Shown: positions 47,863 through 60,300 of the stretch, one piece after another
Numbering within the stretch: the first letter of the stretch is position 1
How the letters are laid out: every line of letters starts with the position of its first letter
Source: Aplectana chamaeleonis
Lineage: Eukaryota > Nematoda > Chromadorea > Rhabditida > Cosmocercidae
DNA length: 64,000 nt
Direction of reading: 5' to 3'
NCBI GenBank assembly: GCA_029168955.1
Contig: JAPDOI010000290.1
Span: 434,001-498,000, forward strand
The notes under the pieces: model-generated
What the model saw: only the letters and a program-made list of their open reading frames with translations
The model's database searches: none
What the model was told of the DNA's origin: nothing
Program-made: the position numbers and the translations under genes

Positions 47863-50800
47863 GTTCGAAATAAAAATGAGCAAATTTATTCGAAATTCGT
47901 TCGTTCGAAATAAAAATGAGCGAATTTATTCGAAATTCGTTCGTTCGAAATAAAAAATGAACGAATTTATTCGAAATTCGTTCGTTCGAAATAAAAATGA
48001 GCGAATTTATTCGAAATTCGTGCGTTTGGAATAAGAAATGAGCGAATTTATTGGAAATTCGTTCGTTCGGAATAAAAAATGAGCAAATTTATTCGAAATT
48101 CGTTCGTTCGGAATAAAAAATGAGCGAATTTATTCGAAATTCGTTCGTTCGGAACAAAAAAATGAGCAAATTTATTCGAAATCCGTTCGTTCGAAATAAA
48201 AATGAGCAAATTTATTCGAAATTCGTTCGTTCGAAATAAAAATGAGCAAATTTATTGGAAATTCGTTCGTTCGAAATAAAAAATGAGCGAATTTATTCGA
48301 AATTCGTTCGTTCGGAATAAAAAATGAGCAAATTTATTCGAAATTCGTTCGTTCGGAATAAAAAATGAGCAAATTTATTCGAAATTCGTTCGTTCGAAAT
48401 AAAAATGAGCGAATTTATTCGAAATTCGTTCGTTCGGAATAAAAAATGAGCAAATTTATTCGAAATTCGTTCGTTCGAAATAAAAATGAGCGAATTTATT
48501 CGAAATTCGTTCGTTCGGAATAAAAATGAGCAAATTTATTCGAAATTCGTTCGTTCGAAATAAAAATGAGCGAATTTATTCGAAATTCGTTCGTTCGAAA
48601 TAAAAATGAGCGAATTTATTCGAAATTCGTTCGTTCGAAATAAAAAATGAGCAAATTTATTCGAAATTCGTTCGTTCGAAATAAAAATGAGCGAATTTAT
48701 TCGAAATTCGTTCGTTCGAAATAAAAATGAGCAAATTTATTCGAAATTCGTTCGTTCGAAATAAAAATGAGCGAATTTATTCGAAATTCGTTCGTTCGAA
48801 ATAAAAAATGAGCAAATTTATTCGAAATTCGTTCGTTCGAAATAAAAATGAGCAAATTTATTCGAAATTCGTTCGTTCGGAATAAAAAATGAGCGAATTT
48901 ATTCGAAATTCGTTCGTTCGAAATAAAAAATGAGCAAATTTATTCGAAATTCGTTCGTTCGAAATAAAAAATGAGCGAATTTATTCGAAATTCGTTCGTT
49001 CGAAATAAAAAATGAGCAAATTTATTCGAAATTCGTTCGTTCGAAATAAAAATGAGCGAATTTGTTGGACATTCGGTCGTTCGAAATAAAAAGTGAGCGA
49101 ATTTATTGGAAGTTGGTTCGTTCGAAATAAAAATTGAGCGAATTTATTCGAAATTCGTTCGTTCGAAATAAAAAAATGAGCGAATTTATTCGAAATTCGT
49201 TCGTTCGAAATAAAAAATGAGCGAATTTATTCGAAATTCGTTCGTTCGAAATAAAAAATGAGCGAATTTATTCGAAATTCGTTCGTTCGAAATAAAAAAT
49301 GAGCGAATTTATTCGAAATTCGTTCGTTCGAAATAAAAAATGAACGAATTCATTCGAAAATCGTTCGTTCGAAATAAAATGAGCGAATTTATTCGAAATT
49401 CGTTCGTTCGAAATAAAAAATGAGCGAATTTATTCGAAATTCGTTCGTTCGAAATAAAATGAGCAAATTTATTCGAAATTCGTTCGTTCGAAATAAAAAT
49501 GAGCGAATTTATTCGAAATTCGTTCGTTCGAAATAAAAAATGAGCGAATTTATTCGAAATTCGTTCGTTCGAAATAAAAATGAGCAAATTTATTCGAAAT
49601 TCGTTCGTTCGAAATAAAAATGAGCAAATTTATTCGAAATTCGTTCGTTCGAAATAAAAATGAGCGAATTTATTCGAAATTCGTTCGTTCGAAATAAAAA
49701 TGAGCGAATTTATTCGAAATTCGTTCGTTCGAAATAAAAATGAGCGAATTTATTCGAAATTCGTTCGTTCGAAATAAAATGAGCGAATTTATTCGAAATT
49801 CGTTCGTTCGAAATAAAAAATGAGCGAATTTATTCAAAATTCGTTCGTTCGAAATAAAAAAATGAGCGAATTTATTCGAAATTCGTTCGTTCGAAATAAA
49901 AAATGAGCGAATTTATTCGAAATTCGTTCGTTCGAAATAAAAAATGAGCGAATTTATTCGAAATTCGTTCGTTCGAAATAAAAAATGAGGGAATTTATTC
50001 GAAATTCGTTCGTTCGGATTAAAAAATGAACGAATTCATTCGAAATTCGTTCGTTCGAAATAAAAAATGAGCGAATTTATTCGAAATTCGTTCGTTCGAA
50101 ATAAAAAATGAGCGAATTTATTCGAAATTCGTTCGTTCGAAATAAAAAATGAGCGAATTTATTCGAAATTCGTTCGTTCAAAATAAAAAATGAGCGAATT
50201 TATTCGAAATTCGTTCGTTCGAAATAAAAAATGAACGAATTTATTCGAAATTCGTTCGTTAGAAATAAAAAATGAGCGAATTTATTCGAAATTCGTTCGT
50301 TAGAAATAAAAAATGAGCGAATTTATTCGAAATTCGTTCGTTAGAAATAAAAAATGAGCGAATTTATTCGAAATTCGTTCGTTCGAAATAAAAAATGAAC
50401 GAACTTATTCGAAATTTGTTCGTTCGAAATAAAAAATGAACGAATTTATTCGAAATTCGATCGTTAGAAATCAAAAATGAGCGAATTTATTCGAAATTCG
50501 TTCGTTCGAAATAAAAAATGAGCGAATTTATTCGAAATTCGTTCGTTCGAAATAAAAATGAGCGAATTTATTCGAAATTCGTTCGTTCGAAATAAAAATG
50601 AGCGAATTTATTCGAAATTCGTTCGTTCGAAATAAAAAATGAACGAATTTATTCGAAATTCGTTCGTTCGAAATAAAAAATGAACGAATTTATTCGAAAT
50701 TCGTTCGTTCGAAATAAAAAATGAGCGAATTTATTCGAAATTCGTTCGTTCGAAATAAAAAAAGAGCGAATTTATTCGAAATTCGTTCGTTCGAAATAAA

Positions 50801-53800
50801 AAATGAGCGAATTCATTCGAAATTCTTTGGTTCGAAATGAAAAATGAGCGAATTTAATCGAAATTCGTTCGTTCAAAATTAAAAATGAACGAATTTATTC
50901 GAAATTCGTTCGTTCGAAATAAAATGAACGAATTTATTCGAAATTCGTTCGTTCGAAATAAAAAATGAGCGAATTTATTCGAAATTCGTTCGTTCGAAAT
51001 AAAAAATGAACGAATTTATTCGAAATTCGTTCGTTCGAAATAAAAAATGAGCGAATTTATTCGAAATTCGTTCGTTCGAAATAAAAAATGAACGAATTTA
51101 TTCGAAATTCGTTCGTTCGAAATAAAAAATGAACGAATTTATTCGAAATTCGTTCGTTCGAAATAAAAAATGAGCGAATTTATTCGAAATTCGTTCGTTC
51201 GAAATAAAAAATGAGCGAATTTATTCGAAATTCGTTCGTTCGAAATAAAAATGAGCGAATTTATTCGAAATTCGTTCGTTCGAAATAAAAAATGAGCGAA
51301 TTTATTCGAAATTCGTTCGTTCGAAATAAAAAATGAGCGAATTTATTCGAAATTCGTTCGTTCGAAATAAAAAATGAGCGAATTTATTCGAAATTCGTTC
51401 GTTCGAAATAAAAAATGAGCGAATTTATTCGAAATTCGTTCGTTCGAAATAAAAAATGAGCGAATTTATTCGAAATTCGTTCGTTCGAAATAAAAAATGA
51501 GCGAATTTATTCGAAATTCGTTCGTTCGAAATAAAAAATGAGCGAATTCATTCGAAATTCGTTCGTTAGAAATAAAAAATGAGCGAATTTATTCGAAATT
51601 CGTTCGTTAGAAATAAAAAATGAGCGAATTTATTCGAAATTTGTTCGTTCGAAATAAAAATTGAACGAATTTATTCGAAATTTGTTCGTTCGAAATAAAA
51701 AATGAACGAATTTATTCGAAATTTGTTCGTTCGAAATAAAAAATGAGCGAATTTATTCGAAATTCGTTCGTTAGAAATAAGAAATGAGCGAATTTATTCG
51801 AAATTCGTTCGTTCGAATAAAAAATGAACGAATTTATTCGAAATTCGTTCGTTCGAAATAAAAATGAGCAAATTTATTCGAAATTCGTTCGTTCGAAATA
51901 AAAATGAGCGAATTTATTCGAAATTCGTTCGTTCGAAATAAAAATGAGCGAATTTATTCGAAATTCGTTCGTTCGAAATAAAAATGAGCGAATTTATTCG
52001 AAATTCGTTCGTTCGAAATAAAAAATGAGCGAATTTATTCGAAATTCGTTCGTTCGAAATAAAATGAGCGAATTTATTCGAAATTCGTTCGTTCGAAATA
52101 AAAAATGAGCGAATTTATTCGAAATTCGTTCGTTCGGAATAAAAAATGAGCGAATTTATTCGAAATTCGTTCGTTCGAAATAAAAAATGAGCGAATTTAT
52201 TCGAAATTCGTTCGTTCGAAATAAAAAATGAGCGAATTTATTCGAAATTCGTTCGTTCGAAATAAAAAATGAGCGAATTTATTCGAAATTCGTTCGTTCG
52301 AAATAAAAAATGAACGAATTTATTCGAAATTCGTTCGTTCGAAATAAAAAATGAGCGAATTTATTCGAAATTCGTTCGTTCGAAATAAAAAATGAGCGAA
52401 TTTATTCGAAACTCGGTCGTTCGAAATAAGAAATGAACGAATTTATTCAAAATTCGTTCGTTCGAAATAAAAAATGAGCGAATTTATTCGGAATTCGTTC
52501 GTTCGAAATAAAAAATGAACGAATTTATTCGAAACTCGTTCGTTCGAAATAAAAAATGAGCGAATTTATTCGGAATTCGTTCGTTCGAAATAAAAAATGA
52601 ACGAATTTATTCGAAATTCGTTCGTTCGAAATAAAAAATGAGCGAATTTATTCGAAATTCGTTCGTTCGAAATAAAAAATGAGCGAATTTATTCGAAATT
52701 CGTTGGTTCGAATTAAAAAATGAGCGAATTTATTCGAAATTCGTTCGTTCGAAATAAAAAATGAGCGAATTTATTCGAAATTCGTTCGTTCGAAATAAAA
52801 AATGAGCGAATTTATTCGAAATTCGTTCGTTCGAAATAAAAAATGAACGAATTTATTCGAAATTCGTTCGTTCGAAATAAAAAATGAGCGAATTTATTCG
52901 AAATTCGTTCGTTCGAAATAAAAAATGAGCGAATTTATTCGAAATTCGTTCGTTCGAAATAAAAAATGAGCGAATTTATTCGAAATTCGTTCGTTCGAAA
53001 TAAAAATGAGCGAATTTATTCGAAATTCGTTCGTTCGAAATAAAAAATGAACGAATTTATTCGAAATTCGTTCGTTCGAAATAAAAAATGAACGAATTTA
53101 TTCGAAATTCGTTCGTTCGAAATAAAAAATGAACGAATTTATTCGAAATTCGTTCGTTCGAAATAAAAAATGAGCGAATTTATTCGAAATTCGTTCGTTC
53201 AAAATAAAAATTAACGAATTTATTCGAAATTCGTTCGTTCGAAATGAAAAATGAACGAATTTATTCGAAATTCGTTCGTTCGAAATAAAAAATGAACGAA
53301 CTTACTCGAAATTCGTTCGGTCGAAATAAAAATGAGCGAATTTATTCGAAATTCGTTCGTTAGAAATAAAAATGAGCGAATTTATTCGAAATTCGTTCGT
53401 TAGAAATAAAAAATGAGCGAATTTATTCGAAATTCGTTCGTTCGAAACAAAAAATGAACGAATTTATTGGGAATTCGTTCGTTCGAAATAAAAAGACCGA
53501 ATTTATTCGAAATTCGTTCGTTCGAAATAAAAAATGAGCGAATTTATTCGAAATTCGTTCGTTCGAAATAAAAAATGAGCGAATTGATTCGAAATTCGTT
53601 CGTTCGAAATAAAAAATGAGCGAATTTATTCGAAATTCGTTCGTTCAAAATAAAAAATGAACGAATTTATTCAAAATTCGTTCGTTCAAAATAAAAAATG
53701 AACGAATTTATTTGAAATTCGTTCGTTCAAAATAAAAAATGAACGAATTTATTCAAAATTCGTTCGTTCGAAATAAAAAATGAACGAATTTATTCGAAAT

Positions 53801-54329
53801 TCGTTCGTTCGAAATAAAAAATGAGCGAATTTATTCGAAATTCGTTCGTTCGGATTAAAAAATGAACGAATTCATTCGAAATTCGTTCGTTCGAAATAAA
53901 AAATGAGCGAATTTATTCGAAATTCGTTCGTTCGAAATAAAAAATGAGCGAATTTATTCGAAATTCGTTCGTTCGAAATAAAAAATGAGCGAATTTATTC
54001 GAAATTCGTTCGTTCGAAATAAAAAATGAACGAATTTATTCGAAATTCGTTCGTTCGAAATAAAAAATGAACGAATTTATTCGAAATTCGTTCGTTCGAA
54101 ATAAAAAATGAGCGAATTTATTCGAAATTCGTTCGTTCGAAATAAAAAATGAGCGAATTTATTCGAAATTCGTTCGTTCGAAATAAAAAATGAACGAATT
54201 TATTCGAAATTCGTTCGTTCAAAAAAAAAGACGAATTTATTCGAAATTCGTTCTTACGAAATAAAAATGAGCGAATTTATTCGAAATTCGTTCGTTCGAA
54301 ATAAAATGAGCGAATTTATTCGAAATTCG

Positions 54330-55080
54330 TTCGTTAGAAATAAAAAATGAGCGAATTTATTCGAAATTCGTTCGTTCGAAATAAAAAATGAACGAATTTA
54401 TTCGAAATTCGTTCGTTAGAAATAAAAAATGAGCGAATTTATTCGAAATTCGTTCGTTAGAAATAAAAAATGAGCGAATTTATTCGAAATTCGTTCGTTA
54501 GAAATAAAAAATGAGCGAATTTATTCGAAATTCGTTCGTTAGAAATAAAAAATGAGCGAATTTATTCGAAATTCGTTCGTTAGAAATAAAAAATGAGCGA
54601 ATTTATTCGAAATTCGTTCGTTCGAAATAAAAAATGAACGAATTTATTCGAAATTCGTTCGTTAGAAATAAAAAATGAGCGAATTTATTCGAAATTCGTT
54701 CGTTAGAAATAAAAATGAGCGAATTTATTCGAAATTCGTTCGTTCGAAATAAAAAATGAGCGAATTTAATGGAAATTCGTTCGTTCGAAATATAAAAAAA
54801 GCGAATTTATTCCAAATTCGTTCGCTCGAAATAAAAATGAGCGAATTTATTCGAAATTCGTTCGTTAGAAATAAAAATGAGCGAATTTATTCGAAATTCG
54901 TTCGTTCGAAATAAAAAATGAGCGAATTTATTCGAAATTTGTTCGTTCGAAATAAAAAATGAACGAATTTATTCGAAATTCGTTCGTTAGAAATAAAAAA
55001 TGAGCGAATTTATTCGAAATTCGTTCGTTAGAAATAAAAAATGAGCGAATTTATTCGAAATTCGTTCGTTAGAAATAAAA
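54330..55080. repeat. Satellite C local subfamily gttagaaata
   Basis: In this ~750-bp block most monomers have gttagaaata instead of gttcgaaata, which destroys one CpG. The same variant appears in smaller clusters at ~50260-50480, 51565-51780 and 53350-53410, so it has been amplified and moved within the array as multi-monomer pieces. Confidence 0.75.
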
Positions 55081-56129
55081 AATGAGCGAATTTATTCGAA
55101 ATTCGTTCGTTCGAAATAGAAAATGAGCGAATTTACTCGAAATTCGTTCGTTCGAAATAAAAAATGAGCGAATTTATTCGAAATTCGTTCGTTCGAAATA
55201 AAAAATGAGCGAATTTATTCGAAATTCGTTCGTTCAAAATAAAAAATGAGCGAATTTAATCGAAATTCGTTCGTTCGAAATAAAAATGAGCGAATTTATT
55301 CGAAATTCGTTCGTTCGAAATAAAAAATGAGCGAATTTATTCGAAATTCGTTCGTTCGGAATAAAAATGAGCGAATTTATTCGAAATTCGTTCGTTCGAA
55401 ATAAAAATGAACGAATTTATTCGAAATTCGTTCGTTCGAAATAAAAATGAGCGAATTTATTCGAAATTCGTTCGTTCGAAATAAAAATGAGCGAATTTAT
55501 TCGAAATTCGTTCGTTCGGAATAAAAAATGAGCGAATTTATTCGAAATTCGTTCGTTCGAAATAAAAATGAACGAATTTATTCGAAATTCGTTCGTTCGA
55601 AATAAAAAATGAGCGAATTTATTCGAAATTCGTTCGTTCGAAATAAAAATGAGCGAATTTATTCGAAATTCGTTCGTTCGAAATAAAAAATGAGCGAATT
55701 TATTCGAAATTCGTTCGTTCGAAATAAAAATGAGCGAATTTATTCGAAATTCGTTCGTTCGAAATAAAAAATGAGCGAATTTATTCGAAATTCGTTCGTT
55801 CGAAATAAAAATGAACGAATTTATTCGAAATTCGTTCGTTCGAAATAAAAAATGAGCGAATTTATTCGAAATTCGTTCGTTCGAAATAAAAATGAGCGAA
55901 TTTATTCGAAATTCGTTCGTTCGAAATAAAAATGAGCGAATTTATTCGAAATTCGTTCGTTCGAAATAAAAAATGAGCGAATTTATTCGAAATTCGTTCG
56001 TTCGAAATAAAAAATGAGCGAATTTATTCGAAATTCGTTCGTTCGGAAATAAAATGAACGAATTTATTCGAAATTCGTTCGTTCGAAATGAAAAATGTGC
56101 GAATTTATTCGAAATTCGTTCGTTCGAAA

Positions 56130-56990
56130 TAAGAAATGAACGAATTTATTCAAAATTCGTTCGTTTGGAATGAAAAATGAGCGAATTTATTCGAAATTCG
56201 TTCGTTTGGAATAAAAAATGAGCGAATTTATTCGAAATTCGTTCGTTCGAAATAAAAAATGAACGAATTTATTCGAAATTCGTTCGTTCGAAATAAGAAA
56301 TGAACGAATTTATTCGAAATTCGTTCGTTCGAAATAAGAAATGAACGAATTTATTCGAAATTCGTTCGTTCGAAATAAAAATGAGCGAATTTATTCGAAA
56401 TTCGTTCGTTCGAAATAAAAAATGAGCGAATTTATTCGAAATTCGTTCGTTCGAAATAAGAAATGAACGAATTTATTCGAAATTCGTTCGCTTGGAATAA
56501 AAAATGAGCGAATTTATTCGAAATTCGTTCGTTCGAAATAAAAAATGAGCGAATTTATTCGAAATTCGTTCGTTCGAAATAAAAAATGAACGAATTTATT
56601 CGAAATTCGTTCGTTCGAAATAAGAAATGAACGAATTTATTCGAAATTCGTTCGTTCGAAATAAGAAATGAACGAATTTATTCAAAATTCGTTCGTTTGG
56701 AATAAAAAATGAGCGAATTTATTCGAAATTCGTTCGTTCGAAATAAGAAATGAACGAATTTATTCGAAATTCGTTCGTTCGAAATAAGAAATGAACGAAT
56801 TTATTCGAAATTCGTTCGTTCGGAATAAAAAATGAGCGAATTTATTCGAAATTCGTTCGTTCGAAATAAGAAATGAACGAATTTATTCGAAATTCGTTCG
56901 TTCGGAATAAAAAATGAGCGAATTTATTCGAAATTCGTTCGTTCGAAATAAGAAATGAACGAATTTATTCGAAATTCGTTCGTTCGGAAT
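56130..56990. repeat. Satellite C local subfamily aataagaaatgaacg
   Basis: Monomers with ataagaaatgaacg instead of ataaaaaatgagcg alternate irregularly with standard ones here. Some copies also carry attcaaaattcgttcgtttgg. The variant breaks the A6 tract with a G but completes the 10-bp hairpin stem through the gaacg form. The block is confined to under 1 kb, so it is a recent local expansion. Confidence 0.72.
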
Positions 56991-57350
56991 AAAAAATGAG
57001 CGAATTTATTCGAAATTCGTTCGTTCGAAATAAAAAATGAACGAATTTATTCGAAATTCGTTCGTTCGAAATAAAAAATGAGCGAATTTATTCGAAATTC
57101 GTTCGTTCGGATTAAAAAATGAACGAATTCATTCGAAATTCGTTCGTTCGAAATAAAAAATGAGCGAATTTATTCGAAATTCGTTCGTTCGAAATAAAAA
57201 TTGAGCGAATTTATTCGAAATTCGTTCGTTCGAAATAAAAAATGAGCGAATTTATTCGAAATTCGTTCGTTCGAAATAAAAAATGAGCGAATTTATTCGA
57301 AATTCGTTCGTTCGAAATAAAATGAGCGAATTTATTCGAAATTCGTTCGT

Positions 57351-60300
57351 TCGAAATAAAAAATGAGCGAATTTATTCGAAATTCGTTCGTTCGGAATAA
57401 AAATGAGCGAATTTATTCGAAATTCGTTCGTTCGGAATAAAAAATGAGCGAATTTATTCGAAATTCGTTCGTTCGGAATAAAAATGAGCGAATTTATTCG
57501 AAATTCGTTCGTTCGAAATAAAAATGAGCGAATTTATTCGAAATTCGTTCGTTCGAAATAAAAATGAGCGAATTTATTCGAAATTCGTTCGTTCGAAATA
57601 AAAAATGAGCGAATTTATTCGAAATTCGTTCGTTCGAAATAAAAATGAGCGAATTTATTCGAAATTCGTTCGTTCGGAATAAAAATGAGCGAATTTATTC
57701 GAAATTCGTTCGTTCGAAATAAAAAATGAGCGAATTTATTCGAAATTCGTTCGTTCGAAATAAAAATGAGCGAATTTATTCGAAATTCGTTCGTTCGAAA
57801 TAAAAATGAGCGAATTTATTCGAAATTCGTTCGTTCGAAATAAAAAATGAGCGAATTTATTCGAAATTCGTTCGTTCGGAATAAAAATGAGCGAATTTAT
57901 TCGAAATTCGTTCGTTCGGAATAAAAAATGAGCGAATTTATTCGAAATTCGTTCGTTCGGAATAAAAATGAGCGAATTTATTCGAAATTCGTTCGTTCGG
58001 AATAAAATGAGCGAATTTATTCGAAATTCGTTCGTTCGAAATAAAAATGAGCGAATTTATTCGAAATTCGTTCGTTCGAAATAAAAAATGAGCGAATTTA
58101 TTCGAAATTCGTTCGTTTGAAATAAAAAATGAACGAATTTATTCGAAATTCGTTCGTTCGGACTAAAAAATGAGCGAATTTATTCGAAATTCGTTCGTTC
58201 GGAATGAAAAATGAACGAATTTATTCGAAATTCGTTCGTTCGGAATAAAAAATGAGCGAATTTATTCGAAATTCGTTCGTTCGGAATAAAAAATGAGCGA
58301 ATTTATTCGAAATTCGTTCGTTCGGAATAAAAAATGAGCAAATTTATTCGAAATTCGTTCGTTCGAAATAAAAATGAGCGAATTTATTCGAAATTCGTTC
58401 GTTCGGAATAAAAATGAGCGAATTTATTCGAAATTCGTTCGTTCGGAATAAAAATGAGCGAATTTATTCGAAATTCGTTCGTTCGAAATAAAAAATGAGC
58501 AAATTTATTCGAAATTCGTTCGTTCGGAATAAAAAATGAGCGAATTTCTTCGAATTTCGTTCGTTGGGAATAAAAATGAGCGAATTTATTCGAAATTCGT
58601 TCGTTCGGAACAAAAAATGAGCAAATTTATTCGAATTTCGTTCGTTCGGAATAAAAAATGAGCAAATTTATTGGAAATCCGTTCGTTCGGAATAAAAAAT
58701 GAGCAAATTTATTCGAAATTCGTTCGTTCGGAATAAAAAATGAGCAAATTTATTGGAAATTCGTTCGTTCGGAATAAAAATGAGCAAATTTATTCGAAAT
58801 TCGTTCGTTCGGAATAAAAATGAGCAAATTTATTCGAAATTCGTTCGTTCGGAATAAAAAATGAGCAAATTTATTCGAAATTCGTTCGTTCGGAATAAAA
58901 AATGAGCAAATTTATTCGAAATTCGTTCGTTCGGAATAAAAAATGAGCGAATTTATTCGAAATTCGTTCGTTCGGAATAAAATGAGCGAATTTATTCGAA
59001 ATTCGTTCGTTCGGAATGAAAAATGACCGAATTTATTCGAAATTCGTTGGTTCGAAATAAAAAATGAGCGAATTTATTCGAAATTCGTTCGTTCGGAATA
59101 AAAAATGAGCAAATTTATTCGAAATTCGTTCGTTCGGAATAAAAATGAGCGAATTTATTCGAAATTCGTTCGTTCGGAATAAAAAATGAGCGAATTTATT
59201 CGAAATTCGTTCGTTCGGAATAAAAATGAGCGAATTTATTCGAAATTCGTTCGTTCGAAATAAAAATGAGCGAATTTATTCGAAATTCGTTCGTTCGGAA
59301 TAAAAATGAGCAAATTTATTCGAAATTCGTTCGTTCGGAATAAAAATGAGCAAATTTATTCGAAATTCGTTCGTTCGGAATAAAAAATGAGCAAATTTAT
59401 TCGAAATTCGTTCGTTCGGAATAAAAAATGAGCGAATTTATTCGAAATTCGTTCGTTCGGAATAAAAAATGAGCAAATTTATTCGAAATTCGTTCGTTCG
59501 GAATAAAAATGAGCGAATTTATTCGAAATTCGTTCGTTCGGAATAAAAATGAGCGAATTTATTCGAAATTCGTTCGTTCGGAATAAAAAATGAGCGAATT
59601 TATTCGAAATTCGTTCGTTCGGAATAAAAAATGAGCAAATTTATTCGAAATTCGTTCGTTCGGAATAAAAATGAGCAAATTTATTCGAAATTCGTTCGTT
59701 CGGAATAAAAAATGAGCGAATTTATTCGAAATTCGTTCGTTCGGAATAAAAATGAGCAAATTTATTCGAAATTCGTTCGTTCGGAATAAAAAATGAGCAA
59801 ATTTATTCGAAATTCGTTCGTTCGGAATAAAAAATGAGCAAATTTATTCGAATTTCGTTCGTTCGGAATAAAAAATGAGCGAATTTATTCGAAATTCGTT
59901 CGTTCGGAATAAAAAATGAGCAAATTTATTGGAAATTCGTTCGTTCGGAATAAAAAATGAGCAAATTTATTCGAAATTCGTGCGTTTGGAATAAGAAATG
60001 AGCGAATTTATTCTAAATTCGTTCGTTCGGAATAAAAAATGAGCAAATTTATTGGAAATCCGTTCGTTCGGAATAAAAAATGAGCGAATTTATTCGAAAT
60101 TCGTTCGTTCGGAATAAAAAATGAGCGAATTTATTCGAAATTCGTTCGTTCGGAACAAAAAAAATGAGCAAATTTATTCGAAATTCGTGCGTTTGGAATA
60201 AAAAATGAGCAAATTTATTGGAAATTCGTTCGTTCGGAATAAAAAATGAGCAAATTTATTGGAAATCCGTTCGTTCGGAATGAAAAATGAGCAAATTTAT

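Larger units (their letters stand above)
47641..57350. repeat. Satellite C, interior dominated by the cgaaata form
   Basis: The cgaaataaaaa plus gagcgaat or gaacgaat form prevails. A transition zone (47.6-49.0 kb) still alternates with cggaata and includes one flank-type island at ~48.0-48.18 kb (tttggaataag, cggaacaaaaaaa). Within the interior, local subfamilies form blocks. A damaged stretch at 49055-49130 (gttggacattcggtcg) and a short one at 54780-54815 interrupt the regularity. Confidence 0.8.
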
